64,000 bases of DNA from Phycisphaerales bacterium (GCA_023382935.1 JAHDXL010000005.1:204649-268648), one strand, 5' to 3'. Shown: positions 25,873 to 34,823, numbered from the stretch's first letter. Numbers and translations are program-made. The notes: generated by a model not told the origin, from the sequence alone.

Positions 25873-26511
25873 TCAGGCGTTTCGGCGAAGCCGGGCGGCG
25901 GCCAGACGGGCCAGCGGAAGCAAGGCCGCGGTGCCCGGTGCGGGCACGGGGAGCGTGAGCACGCGAATCTGGTCGATGGCCGCCCCGAGCGTGACGCGCA
26001 CCGTGAAAGGGTTCAGCAGTCGAGCCAAGTTCCAGTCCGGTGTAGGCGGTGGCAAGGCCCGGTTGCCGACGCCGAAGGGATAGATGGTGGTGCCGATGTT
26101 GCCCAGTTGAGCGTCCGACTGGTCGACGCGGACATCGTGGTACATGAGCGCGATGATCGGACTGTTGAAGGTGACCCTGCCGATGACATGGAAACGCGGG
26201 TTGCCCGCGTTGGTGTCGTCGAAGTGAATGATGTGGCTGCTCACAGAGGCGGACAGGAACGTTGGAGCGGCGATGGAAGTGGTGTAGTTGAAGCCAATCA
26301 GGGGATTGAGCCGATCGACGACGCCGTTGAAGAGGACGTTCAGTTTCTCGTTGATCGCGACGGCATGGGTTCCGAATGCCTGCTGTCCCAACTGGAGCGG
26401 GGGCGGGGGTGGGGGGGGGGTAATCTGGGTCATCTGCCCGGAGGTGGAAAGGATCGAAGCCGGGGCGGAAGCGGCGAACAGGCTGGGGGCGAGCGTGGCG
26501 TGGGTCTTCGT
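25873..26511 (-). CDS. Secreted protein with PEP-CTERM-like tail and non-standard start
   Basis: The frame encodes about 212 residues: a signal-like start (KTHATLAPSLFAASAPASIL), a seven-proline run, a beta-rich domain and a C-terminal sorting-like tail VPAPGTAALLPLARLAAARL plus basic residues. This tail resembles PEP-CTERM signals (Pro motif, hydrophobic segment, Arg cluster). There is no ATG, GTG or TTG where expected. AGGAGG stands five bases before an ACG codon at 26511-26509, which would read as Met if it were ATG. The next upstream ATG is at 26706 and gives no signal peptide at the N-terminus. The gene may use ACG, be broken, or contain a base error. Confidence 0.6.
   Translation of the reverse strand, partial: TKTHATLAPSLFAASAPASILSTSGQMTQITPPPPPPPLQLGQQAFGTHAVAINEKLNVLFNGVVDRLNPLIGFNYTTSIAAPTFLSASVSSHIIHFDDTNAGNPRFHVIGRVTFNSPIIALMYHDVRVDQSDAQLGNIGTTIYPFGVGNRALPPPTPDWNLARLLNPFTVRVTLGAAIDQIRVLTLPVPAPGTAALLPLARLAAARLRRNA
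26411..26420. repeat. Ten-base G homopolymer inside a coding frame
   Basis: A run of ten G on the plus strand (C on the coding strand) encodes part of the proline run in the PEP-CTERM-like protein. Such tracts are prone to slippage, which would shift the frame a short way after the signal peptide. Confidence 0.8.
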
Positions 26512-26730
26512 GATTCCCTCCTGCGATGAAGGTGCGATGACCGGGGCGGCGACAGGCCGTCGGCTTGGAGGGGTTCTGCGCAGGGGGAGAGAATCTCTCA
26601 GCAGATGATGGTGGCAGCGGCAATTGTTCCCCCCAAGGGGAGAAGTTGCGATCTTTCCCGAAGTGTCTCGTGCGAGAAGCACCGCGGAGGGGTGGGAACA
26701 AGCCACGGCCCCCTGGGGAACAAGGGCAGG

Positions 26731-27891
26731 TCAGTGTGGGTCATGCGGCTCGCAGATCAAGCAGACGAATCGTGAGCCGAATCGCTGAACGAACAGCACG
26801 AGCGGGCGCGAGCCACATCCGCGAAGTTGAGCCGCGAATTTGTCGGGCTCGACCGCCCGGCCGCGGGTCTTGATGGTCACGACCCCCGCTTCGAGTTCGC
26901 GCAGTCGCCGTCGGACCGCGGAGAGCGACCAGGGCATTTGGTCGAGAAGGCGAAAGGTACGAAGGAACGGTGAGTCGATCGGATCGCCGCCAGTGAGCAG
27001 CCCGCTGGCGGGATGCGGCGTGGTAGTGCGGGTGAGTTCGGCCAATTCGCCAATCAGTTCGGCTCGTTCCACCGCGGGGTCGACCGTGTGCACGTAGGCG
27101 CCGACCGGACCCATCGGCGCGGGCCCCGGCTGTCCGGAAAGGGTCGCCCCGGCGTCGAGCACCGTGGCGGAGCGTGCGTGCTGCCGGCTGGCGAGAGTAC
27201 CGGTCCAGAGCAGGGCCTGGCGCAGGCGGCCTCGTTCACTCAGGATCTCCACTTCGCCGCGTGGCAAAACGTCGAACGGCACACCTGGGAACAACTTGAT
27301 GCAACCGGCCTCGGCGGAGAGGGCGAGGGTGGAGAGGAAGTCAATTCCGGGCTGAAGGTCATCCAGTCGCGGGGTGCGTCGGTTGCCGCCGGAACGCCGC
27401 TGCGGATCGATGTGAAATACGCGAACTTGACCGGGTGGGAGAATCCGCACGTCTTCCGCGCGGGTGCGGCACCCGGCGTTGCGGGCGCACATCCAGGCGC
27501 GGACTTCGTGCTGATCGACGCCGATCGCGTCCAGCCCAGATTGAGTGAGGGCTATGGCGTCGGCGCCGATGCCGCAGCAGAGGTCGAAGATGGGATAGGT
27601 GGTCTTGAGGGCCGCCAAGCGTCGCGCCTTGTGGGCCGCTGCCAATCTCGATGAAGCCATTTCGACGCCCGCCTGGTCGGCCCAGAGTGAGGCGGCCTGA
27701 TCGCCGAACTTGTCGAAGGCGGCTTGCCGAGCCAGCGTGAGTTCGACGGCTGCGAGGACGGCCTGCGGGTCGTGCTCGCGTCGCAGTGCTTCGAGACAGG
27801 CGGGATGGCGCAGGTCGAGGGTGCGACAGCGTTCGAGCAGGCGGTGGCCGGGGGGTGAGTCGAGCGACTGCCAGGCGGAGAGGGGGATCAC
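26731..27891 (-). CDS. Class I SAM-dependent methyltransferase with THUMP-like domain
   Basis: A 386-residue protein. Motif I of Rossmann-fold methyltransferases, PIFDLCCGIGADAIALTQ, lies at about 100-117, followed by GLDAIGVD (acidic motif II region). The C-terminal part (VVTIKTRGRAVEPDKFAAQL and PLVLFVQRFGSR) matches the THUMP-like domain found in this family. The substrate is unknown; THUMP domains bind RNA, so an RNA target is possible. GTG at 27891 has GGAGGG nine bases upstream. It is divergent from argR and shares the AT-rich intergenic region with it, so ArgR might touch both promoters. Confidence 0.85.
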   Translation of the reverse strand: MIPLSAWQSLDSPPGHRLLERCRTLDLRHPACLEALRREHDPQAVLAAVELTLARQAAFDKFGDQAASLWADQAGVEMASSRLAAAHKARRLAALKTTYPIFDLCCGIGADAIALTQSGLDAIGVDQHEVRAWMCARNAGCRTRAEDVRILPPGQVRVFHIDPQRRSGGNRRTPRLDDLQPGIDFLSTLALSAEAGCIKLFPGVPFDVLPRGEVEILSERGRLRQALLWTGTLASRQHARSATVLDAGATLSGQPGPAPMGPVGAYVHTVDPAVERAELIGELAELTRTTTPHPASGLLTGGDPIDSPFLRTFRLLDQMPWSLSAVRRRLRELEAGVVTIKTRGRAVEPDKFAAQLRGCGSRPLVLFVQRFGSRFVCLICEPHDPH

Positions 27892-27959
27892 CGGAGCAGG
27901 CCCTCCGGTGCGAGCGTCGGCAAGTGTGCGCCCACATGCGGATTTCTTTTATTCAGCAG

Positions 27960-27988
27960 TTGAATAATCATGCATTGGGCCGATAGAC
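27960..27988 (+). promoter_or_regulatory. argR promoter with overlapping candidate ARG box
   Basis: TTGAAT at 27960-27965 and TAGACT at 27983-27988 are 17 bases apart and fit a sigma-70-type promoter; transcription would begin only a few bases before the argR ATG at 27998. TGAATAATCATGCA at 27961-27974 overlaps the -35 box and agrees with the ARG-box pattern TGAAT-N4-ATTCA in all but one base. A further half-site ATTCA lies at 27951-27955. The stretch is AT-rich in a GC-rich region. Binding of ArgR here would give autoregulation of the whole arginine operon. This is a visual match, not a scored one. Confidence 0.6.
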
Positions 27989-27997
27989 TCTGGGTCT

Positions 27998-28480
27998 ATG
28001 GGAAGCGGCGTCCGGAGAAGGGAACTGATCGCGGCGATGCTGCAGCAAGGCGGGGCTGCCAGCCAGGCCGACCTGTGCGCCATGCTGCTCACTCATGGTA
28101 TATCTGCCACGCAAGCGACCATCTCGCGGGATCTGCGGGAACTGGGGGCGTCGAAAGGTCCGGGCGGGTACTTTCTCCCTGGAACGGATGGTGTTCAACT
28201 GCAGGGTTCCCCAGAAACGGGCAAGTCGCTTCGGCAGGCGCTGCAGACGTATTTGCGATCGGCTGAGCCGGCCGGGAATCTGCTGGTGCTGCGGACTGGG
28301 CCTGGGCAGGCGCAGGTGGTGGCGTTGGAGTTTGATCGGCATCCGCAGATCGGGGTGGTCGGCGTGATCGCCGGTGATGACACGATCTTCCTTGCCATGG
28401 CGACCGCCCGGGCTGCGGTGGACCTGGCTTCGCACGTCAAGTCGATGGCGGGTTTGGCCCGCATCGGAGGTGCGGCTTGA
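27998..28480 (+). CDS. argR: Arginine repressor ArgR
   Basis: A 160-residue transcription factor that binds ARG boxes as a hexamer with arginine as corepressor. The N-terminal winged helix (RRRELIAAMLQ ... ATQATISRDLRELGASK) and the C-terminal oligomerisation and arginine-binding domain (LLVLRTGPGQAQVVALEFD, VVGVIAGDDTIFLAMAT with the GDDT motif) are complete. The gene is first in the arginine operon and its TGA overlaps the TTG start of argC, so repressor and enzymes are made from one message. The start has almost no leader if the predicted promoter is right. Confidence 0.95.
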   Translation: MGSGVRRRELIAAMLQQGGAASQADLCAMLLTHGISATQATISRDLRELGASKGPGGYFLPGTDGVQLQGSPETGKSLRQALQTYLRSAEPAGNLLVLRTGPGQAQVVALEFDRHPQIGVVGVIAGDDTIFLAMATARAAVDLASHVKSMAGLARIGGAA

Positions 28481-29535
28481 GTCGGGAGCCGATCCGGGGG
28501 TCTGTGGTGGGGGCCGGTGGGTACACCGGCATCGAACTCGTGCGGGTGTTGCTTCAACATCCGGGCTTTGAACTGGTGTCGGTGCATGGCACGGAGCGAT
28601 CGGCGGGCGAAGCGCTGGTGGATCGTGCGCCCGAGTTGCGGGGGCTGACGGAACTGTGTCTGGCTCCGATGGAAGAGGTGCCGGAGGTGGAGGTGGTGTT
28701 TCTCGCCACGCCGCACGAGGTGAGCGCCGAACTGGCGCCATCGCTGGTCGAACGCGGGGTGCGTGTGGTCGACCTGTCGGGCGCTTTTCGTTTTTCTGAT
28801 CCGGCGCAGGTGGAGCGGGTCTACAAGATCCGGCATGCGCGACCGGAACTGCTGGGCGAGCGCGTGTACGGGATGCCCGAGGTGGTTCCGGCGGACTGGG
28901 CGTCGGCGCGGCTGGTGGCCTGCGCTGGGTGCTATGTGACGGCGGCCAGCGTGCCGCTGGCGGCGGTGGTGGCTGCGGGCGTGATCGACGCGGGCGAGAC
29001 GGTGCTGGTGGACGCGATCAGCGGTGTCAGCGGGGCGGGGCGTGGGGCGTTGCTGACGACGAGTTTCTGCGAAGTCAGTGCGCAGCCATACAAGGTAATG
29101 GGGCACCGGCACGAGCCGGAGATGGAGCAGGCGACGGGCGCTTCGGTGCTGTTCACGCCGACGCTGGGGACTTGGAAGCGTGGCATTCTGTGCACGGCTC
29201 ACGCCAAACTAGGGGCCGGGGCGAAGGCGTCGGATGTGCGGGGTGCCCTGGTGAACGCTTATGAGTGCAGTCCGTTCGTGCGGGTGCTGCCGGAGGGCGT
29301 GTGGCCGAGCGTGGGGGCAGTGGAGCGGACAAACTTCATTGACATCGCCTGCGCGGTCGACGAGCGTCGGGGGCGCGTGGTGTTGTTCAGCGCGATTGAC
29401 AACCTGCTCAAGGGAGCAAGCGGGCAGGCGGTGCAGTGCATGAACTTGGCGTTCGGGCTGCCCGAGGAAACCGGGTTGATGGACACCCGGGCCGAACGTC
29501 GATGCCAACCAATGCGTGTCGAGGTGGGCTTGTGA
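28477..29535 (+). CDS. argC: N-acetyl-gamma-glutamyl-phosphate reductase
   Basis: A 352-residue NADPH-dependent enzyme for the third step of arginine synthesis. The N-terminal Rossmann motif is VVGAGGYTGIELVRVLLQHP. The catalytic Cys152 lies in ACAGCYVTA; most family members have P-G-C-Y-P-T here, so two prolines are replaced. GHRHEPEMEQA carries the conserved catalytic histidine. The C-terminal NLLKGASGQAVQCMNL is standard. The TTG start at 28477 overlaps the argR stop as TTGA, and the stop overlaps the GTG start of argB as GTGA. Confidence 0.95.
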   Translation: MSREPIRGSVVGAGGYTGIELVRVLLQHPGFELVSVHGTERSAGEALVDRAPELRGLTELCLAPMEEVPEVEVVFLATPHEVSAELAPSLVERGVRVVDLSGAFRFSDPAQVERVYKIRHARPELLGERVYGMPEVVPADWASARLVACAGCYVTAASVPLAAVVAAGVIDAGETVLVDAISGVSGAGRGALLTTSFCEVSAQPYKVMGHRHEPEMEQATGASVLFTPTLGTWKRGILCTAHAKLGAGAKASDVRGALVNAYECSPFVRVLPEGVWPSVGAVERTNFIDIACAVDERRGRVVLFSAIDNLLKGASGQAVQCMNLAFGLPEETGLMDTRAERRCQPMRVEVGL

Positions 29536-30350
29536 GCGGGCCCATCGTGGTCAAGGTGGGCGGGTCGGTGCTCGACGAACTGGCACACATGCCCGTTTTG
29601 TGGCGTGCACTGGCCGAGACACACGACACCCGCGACCGCGGGTGCGGGGTGATCATCATCCACGGGGGCGGGCGTGCCATTGACGCGCAACTGCGGGCGC
29701 TGGGGATGCAGCCGCTCAAGCGTGACGGGGTGCGGATCACTCCGCCGGAGCACATTGACACGGTGGTGGGGGTGCTGGCCGGGGTGATCAACACGCGCAT
29801 GGTGGCCGAACTGCGCCAGGCGGGCGCGCCGGCGGTGGGGATCACACTGACAGACGCGGGCACGGTGAGCGTGATGCGCGAAGACCGGCTGGGACCGGAC
29901 ATGGGGCTGGTTGGCCGCGTGATCGGGGGCGATGGAAGTCTGTTCGGTGACCTGCTGGAGTGCGGGCGCATGCCGGTCGTGGCGTCGATCGGGACGGAGG
30001 GCGATGGACAGTTGCTCAATGTCAACGCCGACGAGGCGGCCGTGGGCATCGCCGAGTGCGTGCGGGCCGAGATGCTGGTGATGCTGACCGACGTGGGCGG
30101 GGTGATCGGTTCGGACGGCGAACTGATCGAGTGCGTCGATGCGGAATCGGTGGACGACCTGATTTCGACCGGCGTGGTGGCCGGGGGGATGATCGCCAAA
30201 CTGCGTTCGGCGGTCGAGGCGGCCGAGCAACTCGGTCGTCCGGTGCTGATCGGTAGCGTGATGCAGGCCCATGCCCTGCTTTCAGGGCGAGGCAGGGCCG
30301 GGACGCGCGTCGAGCCGACGCGAACCCGAGTCATGCGGGCCTTGAAATAA
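29532..30350 (+). CDS. argB: Acetylglutamate kinase
   Basis: A 272-residue amino-acid kinase that phosphorylates N-acetylglutamate. Typical motifs are VVKVGGSVLD at the start, IIIHGGGRAIDAQL (ATP phosphate loop), TDAGTVSV, the substrate region LLNVNADEAAVGIAE and the end part VAGGMIAKLRSAVEAA. The GTG at 29532 is chosen over an upstream in-frame ATG at 29436, because it overlaps the argC stop and gives the usual N-terminus. An N-terminal regulatory helix, as in arginine-inhibited kinases, is not evident, so feedback may be weak or act elsewhere. Confidence 0.94.
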   Translation: MSGPIVVKVGGSVLDELAHMPVLWRALAETHDTRDRGCGVIIIHGGGRAIDAQLRALGMQPLKRDGVRITPPEHIDTVVGVLAGVINTRMVAELRQAGAPAVGITLTDAGTVSVMREDRLGPDMGLVGRVIGGDGSLFGDLLECGRMPVVASIGTEGDGQLLNVNADEAAVGIAECVRAEMLVMLTDVGGVIGSDGELIECVDAESVDDLISTGVVAGGMIAKLRSAVEAAEQLGRPVLIGSVMQAHALLSGRGRAGTRVEPTRTRVMRALK

Positions 30351-30437
30351 GTTTCAAGGTTCGCCTCGTCCGACGGAATCGCAAACAACAGAAGCAGAAT
30401 CAGTCACGAGCGTCAGCGTTGACGCATCGGAGCAGAC

Positions 30438-31451
30438 ATGAGTGGAGCAATCAAGCCAACCGGCCAGACAACAGGGCAGATCGAGACCAAGCCGATCGGT
30501 CCGGTCGCGGGCGTGCACTGTCACGATTTTCTGTCTGTGTGCGATTTGGCGCCGGGGCTGATCGACTCGGTGTTCGAGACGGCCGCGGCGTACAAGGCTG
30601 ATCCGGCGGCCTACGCGGGCGTGCTTTCGGGCAAGAGCGTGGTGATGCTGTTCGAGAAGCCCTCGCTGCGCACGCACGTGACCTTTGACATCGGGCTGAC
30701 GCGGCTGGGGGCGCACGTGCTGTACCTCGACCACTCCAAGCAGCGTCTGGGCGAACGTGAGGCGGTCAAGGACTATGCGCGCAACCTTGAGCGTTGGGCC
30801 GACGCGGTGGTGGCGAGGGTGTTCAACCACTCGGTGCTGCTGGAGATGGCCGACCATGCGACAATCCCGATCGTCAACGCTCTTTCGGACGTTGAACACC
30901 CCTGCCAGGCGCTGGCCGACCTGTTCACGATCCAGGAGCGGCTGGGCACGCTGAAGGGGCGGAAGATCGCCTACGTGGGCGACGGCAACAACGTGTGCCA
31001 TTCGCTGATGCTGTGTTCGGCGATGATGGGCGTGGACGTGACGGTGATCTCGCCCAAGGGATTCGAGCCGCAGTACGCGGTGGTGCGTGAGGCGGTGCGG
31101 CTGGCCGAGCAGTCGGGCGCGACGATCAAGATTAGCAACACGCTGGAGGCGGTCGCCGGGCACGACGCGGTATACACCGACACGTGGGTGTCGATGGGGC
31201 AGGCCCACCAGGCAGGGCTGCGCAAGGACAGTTTCGTCGGGTTCCAGATCGACGAAGAGGTGATGCAGCGGGCGAGCAGGGGCATCGGGGGCGGGGCGAT
31301 CTTCATGCACTGCCTGCCGGCTCACCGTGGCGAGGAAGTGATTGACGCGGTGATCGACTCGGACTACTCGGTCGTGTACGACCAGGCCGAGAACCGCATG
31401 CACGTTCAGAACGCACTGATGATGCTGCTCCTGGCCGGAGCGAGTTGTTGA
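30438..31451 (+). CDS. argF: Ornithine carbamoyltransferase
   Basis: A 337-residue enzyme that makes citrulline. The carbamoyl-phosphate motif is FEKPSLRTH at 72-80; the usual S-T-R-T-R ends in Arg, here His80. HPCQALADL, the ornithine loop DTWVSMG and the catalytic [11 protein letters not shown] are intact, which argues against acetyl- or succinylornithine carbamoyltransferase. The N-terminus has about 25 extra polar residues before the usual start of homology. The gap of 87 bases to argB is the largest early in the operon and could hold a second promoter, though I see no clear one. Confidence 0.92.
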   Translation: MSGAIKPTGQTTGQIETKPIGPVAGVHCHDFLSVCDLAPGLIDSVFETAAAYKADPAAYAGVLSGKSVVMLFEKPSLRTHVTFDIGLTRLGAHVLYLDHSKQRLGEREAVKDYARNLERWADAVVARVFNHSVLLEMADHATIPIVNALSDVEHPCQALADLFTIQERLGTLKGRKIAYVGDGNNVCHSLMLCSAMMGVDVTVISPKGFEPQYAVVREAVRLAEQSGATIKISNTLEAVAGHDAVYTDTWVSMGQAHQAGLRKDSFVGFQIDEEVMQRASRGIGGGAIFMHCLPAHRGEEVIDAVIDSDYSVVYDQAENRMHVQNALMMLLLAGASC

Positions 31452-31465
31452 AAGGGTTGAGAGTC

Positions 31466-32812
31466 ATGGGAGCAGTTCACGCGAAGAAGGTTGTGCTGGC
31501 GTACTCGGGCGGGCTGGACACCTCGGCCATCGTGCCGTGGCTGGTGGAGAACGTCGGGTGCGAAGTGGTCGCGTTCGTGGCCGACGTGGGGCAGGGGGAG
31601 GACGAATTAGCCGGAGTGGAGGCCAAGGCGAAGAACAGCGGCGCCAGCGAGTGCCACATCGTCGATCTGCGGCGAGAGTTCATCGAGGAGTACGTGTTCC
31701 CGACGATGATCACCGGCGCAGTCTACGAGGGGCGTTATCTGCTGGGCACGTCGATGGCACGCCCGGTGATCGCCAAGAAGCAGGTGGAGATTGCCCGCCA
31801 GGTCGGGGCCGACGCGGTCTCGCACGGGTGCACGGGCAAGGGCAACGACCAGGTGCGCTTCGAGGCGACGTTCGCGGCCCTGGCGCCCGATCTCCAGGTG
31901 ATCGCGCCGTGGCGCGAGTGGAACCTGCGCAGCCGCGAGCAGTTGCTGGCGTACTTGGCCGAGCGGAACATCCCGTGCTCGTCGAGTCTGACGAAGATTT
32001 ACAGCCGCGACCGGAACCTGTGGCACATCAGCCACGAGGGGGGGTTGATTGAAAACCCGTGGAATGCGCCGCCGGAGGATGCGTGGATGCTCACGGTCTC
32101 GCCTCAGGAGGCGCCGGACGAGCCGACGGACGTGCACCTGGCGTTTGAGTGCGGGAGGCCGATCGCGCTCAACGGCACGAAGTTGCCGGGGCACGAACTG
32201 GTCGCGCGGCTGAACGTCATCGCGGCCAGGCATGGCGTGGGCCGGGTCGACCTGGTCGAGAATCGGTGTGTCGGGATGAAGAGTCGCGGGCTGTACGAGA
32301 CGCCGGGCGGGACGGTGATCGTCGAGGCATTGCGCGGGCTGGAGCAGTTGACGCTTGACCGCGAGTCGCTGCACTTCCGGCAGGAACTGGGGCTGAAGTT
32401 TGCGCGGCTGGTGTATGACGGGCGCTGGTTTACGAGTGTGCGCGAGGCAGTCTCGCACTGCTGCGAGAAGATCGCCGAACGCACGACGGGCGAGGTGGTG
32501 GTGAGGCTGTACAAGGGCACGGCCACGACGATCCAGCGTAAGAGCCCGTTCAGCCTTTACAGCGAGGATTTCGCGACGTTCGGCGTGGACGAGGTGTACA
32601 ACCAGAAGCACGCCGAGGGCTTCATCCGCCTGTTCACGCTGCCCGAGCGCATCGCGGCGCTCAACGGGATGGCGCTGACCAGTGGAAGGAGAGCGATTTC
32701 GCCCGAGGCGCCCGGCGTGGCGCCGTTCATCGGTCCTCGGACCGGGCCTGTGAACGAGCCGGAGTTCAAGCCGGTGGCCGATCCGATCATCAAGGAAGGA
32801 CACGCCGTCTGA
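31466..32812 (+). CDS. argG: Argininosuccinate synthase
   Basis: A 448-residue ATP-dependent enzyme that joins citrulline and aspartate. The PP-loop motif [19 protein letters not shown] is at the N-terminus, followed by [15 protein letters not shown] and the citrulline/aspartate region [15 protein letters not shown]. Catalytic core residues look complete. The C-terminus extends some 40 residues beyond the usual end and is rich in Pro and Gly. ATG at 31466 has AAAGGG upstream; an in-frame TTG at 31445 would overlap argF. It lies 14 bases after argF. Confidence 0.94.
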   Translation: MGAVHAKKVVLAYSGGLDTSAIVPWLVENVGCEVVAFVADVGQGEDELAGVEAKAKNSGASECHIVDLRREFIEEYVFPTMITGAVYEGRYLLGTSMARPVIAKKQVEIARQVGADAVSHGCTGKGNDQVRFEATFAALAPDLQVIAPWREWNLRSREQLLAYLAERNIPCSSSLTKIYSRDRNLWHISHEGGLIENPWNAPPEDAWMLTVSPQEAPDEPTDVHLAFECGRPIALNGTKLPGHELVARLNVIAARHGVGRVDLVENRCVGMKSRGLYETPGGTVIVEALRGLEQLTLDRESLHFRQELGLKFARLVYDGRWFTSVREAVSHCCEKIAERTTGEVVVRLYKGTATTIQRKSPFSLYSEDFATFGVDEVYNQKHAEGFIRLFTLPERIAALNGMALTSGRRAISPEAPGVAPFIGPRTGPVNEPEFKPVADPIIKEGHAV

Positions 32813-32823
32813 CCGGGGGGAGT

Positions 32824-34269
32824 GTGGCGCACGTGGTTGAATCGAAGCAGACGCAGGGCATGTGGGGTGGGCGCTTCGCCGAAGGGCCTGACGCGCTGTT
32901 CTGCGCCATCAACGATTCGCTTCCGGTCGACTGGCGGCTGGTCCAGCAGGACGTGCGCGGGTCGATCGCATGGGCCCGGGCGTTGGGCACGGTGGGCGTG
33001 CTGAGCGCCGAGGAAGTGGTCACGCTCGTGCGGGGCTTGGAGCGCGTCAGCGCCGAGGCCGCCGAAATGCACGCACCGCCGACAGAATCGGGCGCGGAGG
33101 ACGTGCACTCGTGGGTCGAGATGCGGCTGGTGGCGATGCTGGGGGTGCTGGGCAAGAAGTTGCACACCGGCCGCAGCCGGAACGACCAGGTCGCAACGGA
33201 CCTTCGGCTGTGGTCGATGGAAGCCATGGACGGGCTGCTCGCCGAGGTGCGGTCGGTGCAGGAGGCGCTGATCTCGCTCGGCGAAGCGACGGTGGAGGTG
33301 GTGATCTGTGGCTACACGCACCTGCAGCGGGCCCAGCCGGTGTCGTTTGCCCACTGGTGCCTCGCGTATGTCGAAATGCTCGAGCGCGACGTGGCCCGGG
33401 CAGCGGTGGCGCGGGCCGGCGCAGCCCAGTGTCCGCTGGGGTGTGGGGCGCTGGCGGGGACGGCCTACCCGATCGATCGCGACGCGATCGCGGCCGAACT
33501 CGGGTTCGACGGCATCTGCCGCAACAGCCTCGACGCGGTGAGCGACCGGGATTTCGTGGTCGATGCGCTGGCGTTCGCGGCGGTGTGCTCGGTGCACCTG
33601 TCACGCATGGCCGAGGATCTGATCATTTACGCCAGTCAGGAGTTCGGCTTCGTCGAGCCGGACGACGGCATGGCCAGCGGCTCGTCGCTCATGCCGCAGA
33701 AGAAGAACCCCGACGCCTTGGAACTGCTGCGGGGCAAGTGCGGGCGTCTGATGGCGGCGCACGCGGCAATGCTCACAACTCTCAAGGGCCTGCCGCTGTC
33801 GTACAACAAGGACTTGCAGGAAGACAAGGCGATTCTGTTCGGCGCCGTCGATGAACTGTCCCTGTGCTTGCGAATTGCCGCGCGGGTCGTCCGCGGGCTG
33901 AAGGTCAATGCCGAGCGCTGCCGCGAGGCGGCGCGGCGGGGCGGCACGATGGCGACCGAACTGGCCGACTACTTGGTCAGCAGGGGTGTGCCGTTCCGTG
34001 AGGCGCACGAGCAGGTGGGGCGAATCGTGCGAGCATCGATCGTCAGTGGACTCGAACTGGACGAGATGCCGATGGAAGTGATGCGTGAGCACGCGCCAGC
34101 GATCGGGGCCGATGCGGGCCAGTGGCTCGCGCTGTCGGGGGCTCTTGCCAGAAGAAACGCCGCAGGGGGCACGTCGCCCCAGCAGGTTCGTCGGGCTCTT
34201 GTTGAAGCCCGGCGTCGCACCGGGGCGAGCAGCCCCACCTCGGCCGAGGCCAGAGGAGTGCATCGATGA
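32824..34269 (+). CDS. argH: Argininosuccinate lyase
   Basis: A 481-residue fumarase/aspartase-superfamily enzyme that releases arginine and fumarate. Motifs are MWGGRFAEGPDALF near the start, TGRSRNDQVATD, HLQRAQPVSFAHW and the signature GSSLMPQKKNPDALEL. The GTG at 32824 is kept as start, but GGGGGAG sits very close to it; GTG at 32833 or ATG at 32860 (the family's common MWGGRF start) are possible. The stop overlaps the next gene's ATG as ATGA. The C-terminal 30 residues are Ala/Arg-rich and variable. Confidence 0.93.
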   Translation: MAHVVESKQTQGMWGGRFAEGPDALFCAINDSLPVDWRLVQQDVRGSIAWARALGTVGVLSAEEVVTLVRGLERVSAEAAEMHAPPTESGAEDVHSWVEMRLVAMLGVLGKKLHTGRSRNDQVATDLRLWSMEAMDGLLAEVRSVQEALISLGEATVEVVICGYTHLQRAQPVSFAHWCLAYVEMLERDVARAAVARAGAAQCPLGCGALAGTAYPIDRDAIAAELGFDGICRNSLDAVSDRDFVVDALAFAAVCSVHLSRMAEDLIIYASQEFGFVEPDDGMASGSSLMPQKKNPDALELLRGKCGRLMAAHAAMLTTLKGLPLSYNKDLQEDKAILFGAVDELSLCLRIAARVVRGLKVNAERCREAARRGGTMATELADYLVSRGVPFREAHEQVGRIVRASIVSGLELDEMPMEVMREHAPAIGADAGQWLALSGALARRNAAGGTSPQQVRRALVEARRRTGASSPTSAEARGVHR

Positions 34270-34823
34270 TCATGCTCACCAATGCAGCACCCTTTCATGA
34301 TTTCGGGGACAAAGCGTTCGCGGTGAACGCGTCTCCGATTCACGCCGCGGCCATCTGCCGGCTGGTGGCCTACTGGGCTGATCGCGGGCTGACGATCCGA
34401 CGCAACCTGCGCGAGGTGATCACGAACATCGACGATTTCGTGGTGGCGATTCATCGGCAGCGCGCGGTGGGGTGCGGGGCGCTGGAGACGGTGTCGGCGG
34501 AGGTCGGCGAGATTCGCTCGATCGCCGTGGCCGAGCATGCTGCCCGCGTGGGCGCGGGGCGGGCGGTGGTGGACGCGCTGGTGGCCAAGGCCCATGCCCG
34601 CGGGCTGAGCGAAGTGGTGCTGCTGACCAAGACTCCGGAGTTCTTCGCGCGTCTGGGCTTCGAGGCTATCGGACACGACCAGTTGCCCGAGGCTTTCACC
34701 GACATGATCGCCCGGCAGGAAGGTCGCACGCTGACCGGCAAGGTGGCGATGCGGCGTGTGCTGGTCCCCGCCCCGGTGACCACGGAGGTCGTCGTGCCGG
34801 CCGACGTAGCGGCGAGCGCGTGA
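34266..34823 (+). CDS. GNAT acetyltransferase, probable stand-alone N-acetylglutamate synthase
   Basis: A 185-residue GNAT-fold protein. The acetyl-CoA loop is ARVGAGRAV in motif A (EIRSIAVAEHAARVGAGRAV), and the later segment LTKTPEFFARLGFEAI is typical of the acetyltransferase half of N-acetylglutamate synthases. It has no amino-acid-kinase domain, so it would be the short ArgA type known from actinobacteria and from argH-argA fusions. Its ATG overlaps the argH stop (ATGA), which places it in the arginine operon and supports a role in the first step. A second ATG at 34272 is possible. The last 30 residues are an unusual Val/Ala/Pro-rich tail. Confidence 0.82.
   Translation: MIMLTNAAPFHDFGDKAFAVNASPIHAAAICRLVAYWADRGLTIRRNLREVITNIDDFVVAIHRQRAVGCGALETVSAEVGEIRSIAVAEHAARVGAGRAVVDALVAKAHARGLSEVVLLTKTPEFFARLGFEAIGHDQLPEAFTDMIARQEGRTLTGKVAMRRVLVPAPVTTEVVVPADVAASA

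Noticed and set aside
25700-26701. Minus-strand frame of 333 codons overlapping the PEP-CTERM-like gene
   Set aside because: Composition is Arg/Pro-rich; the other frame has the signal-like start and the sorting-like tail. It matters only as the product of slippage at the G10 tract.
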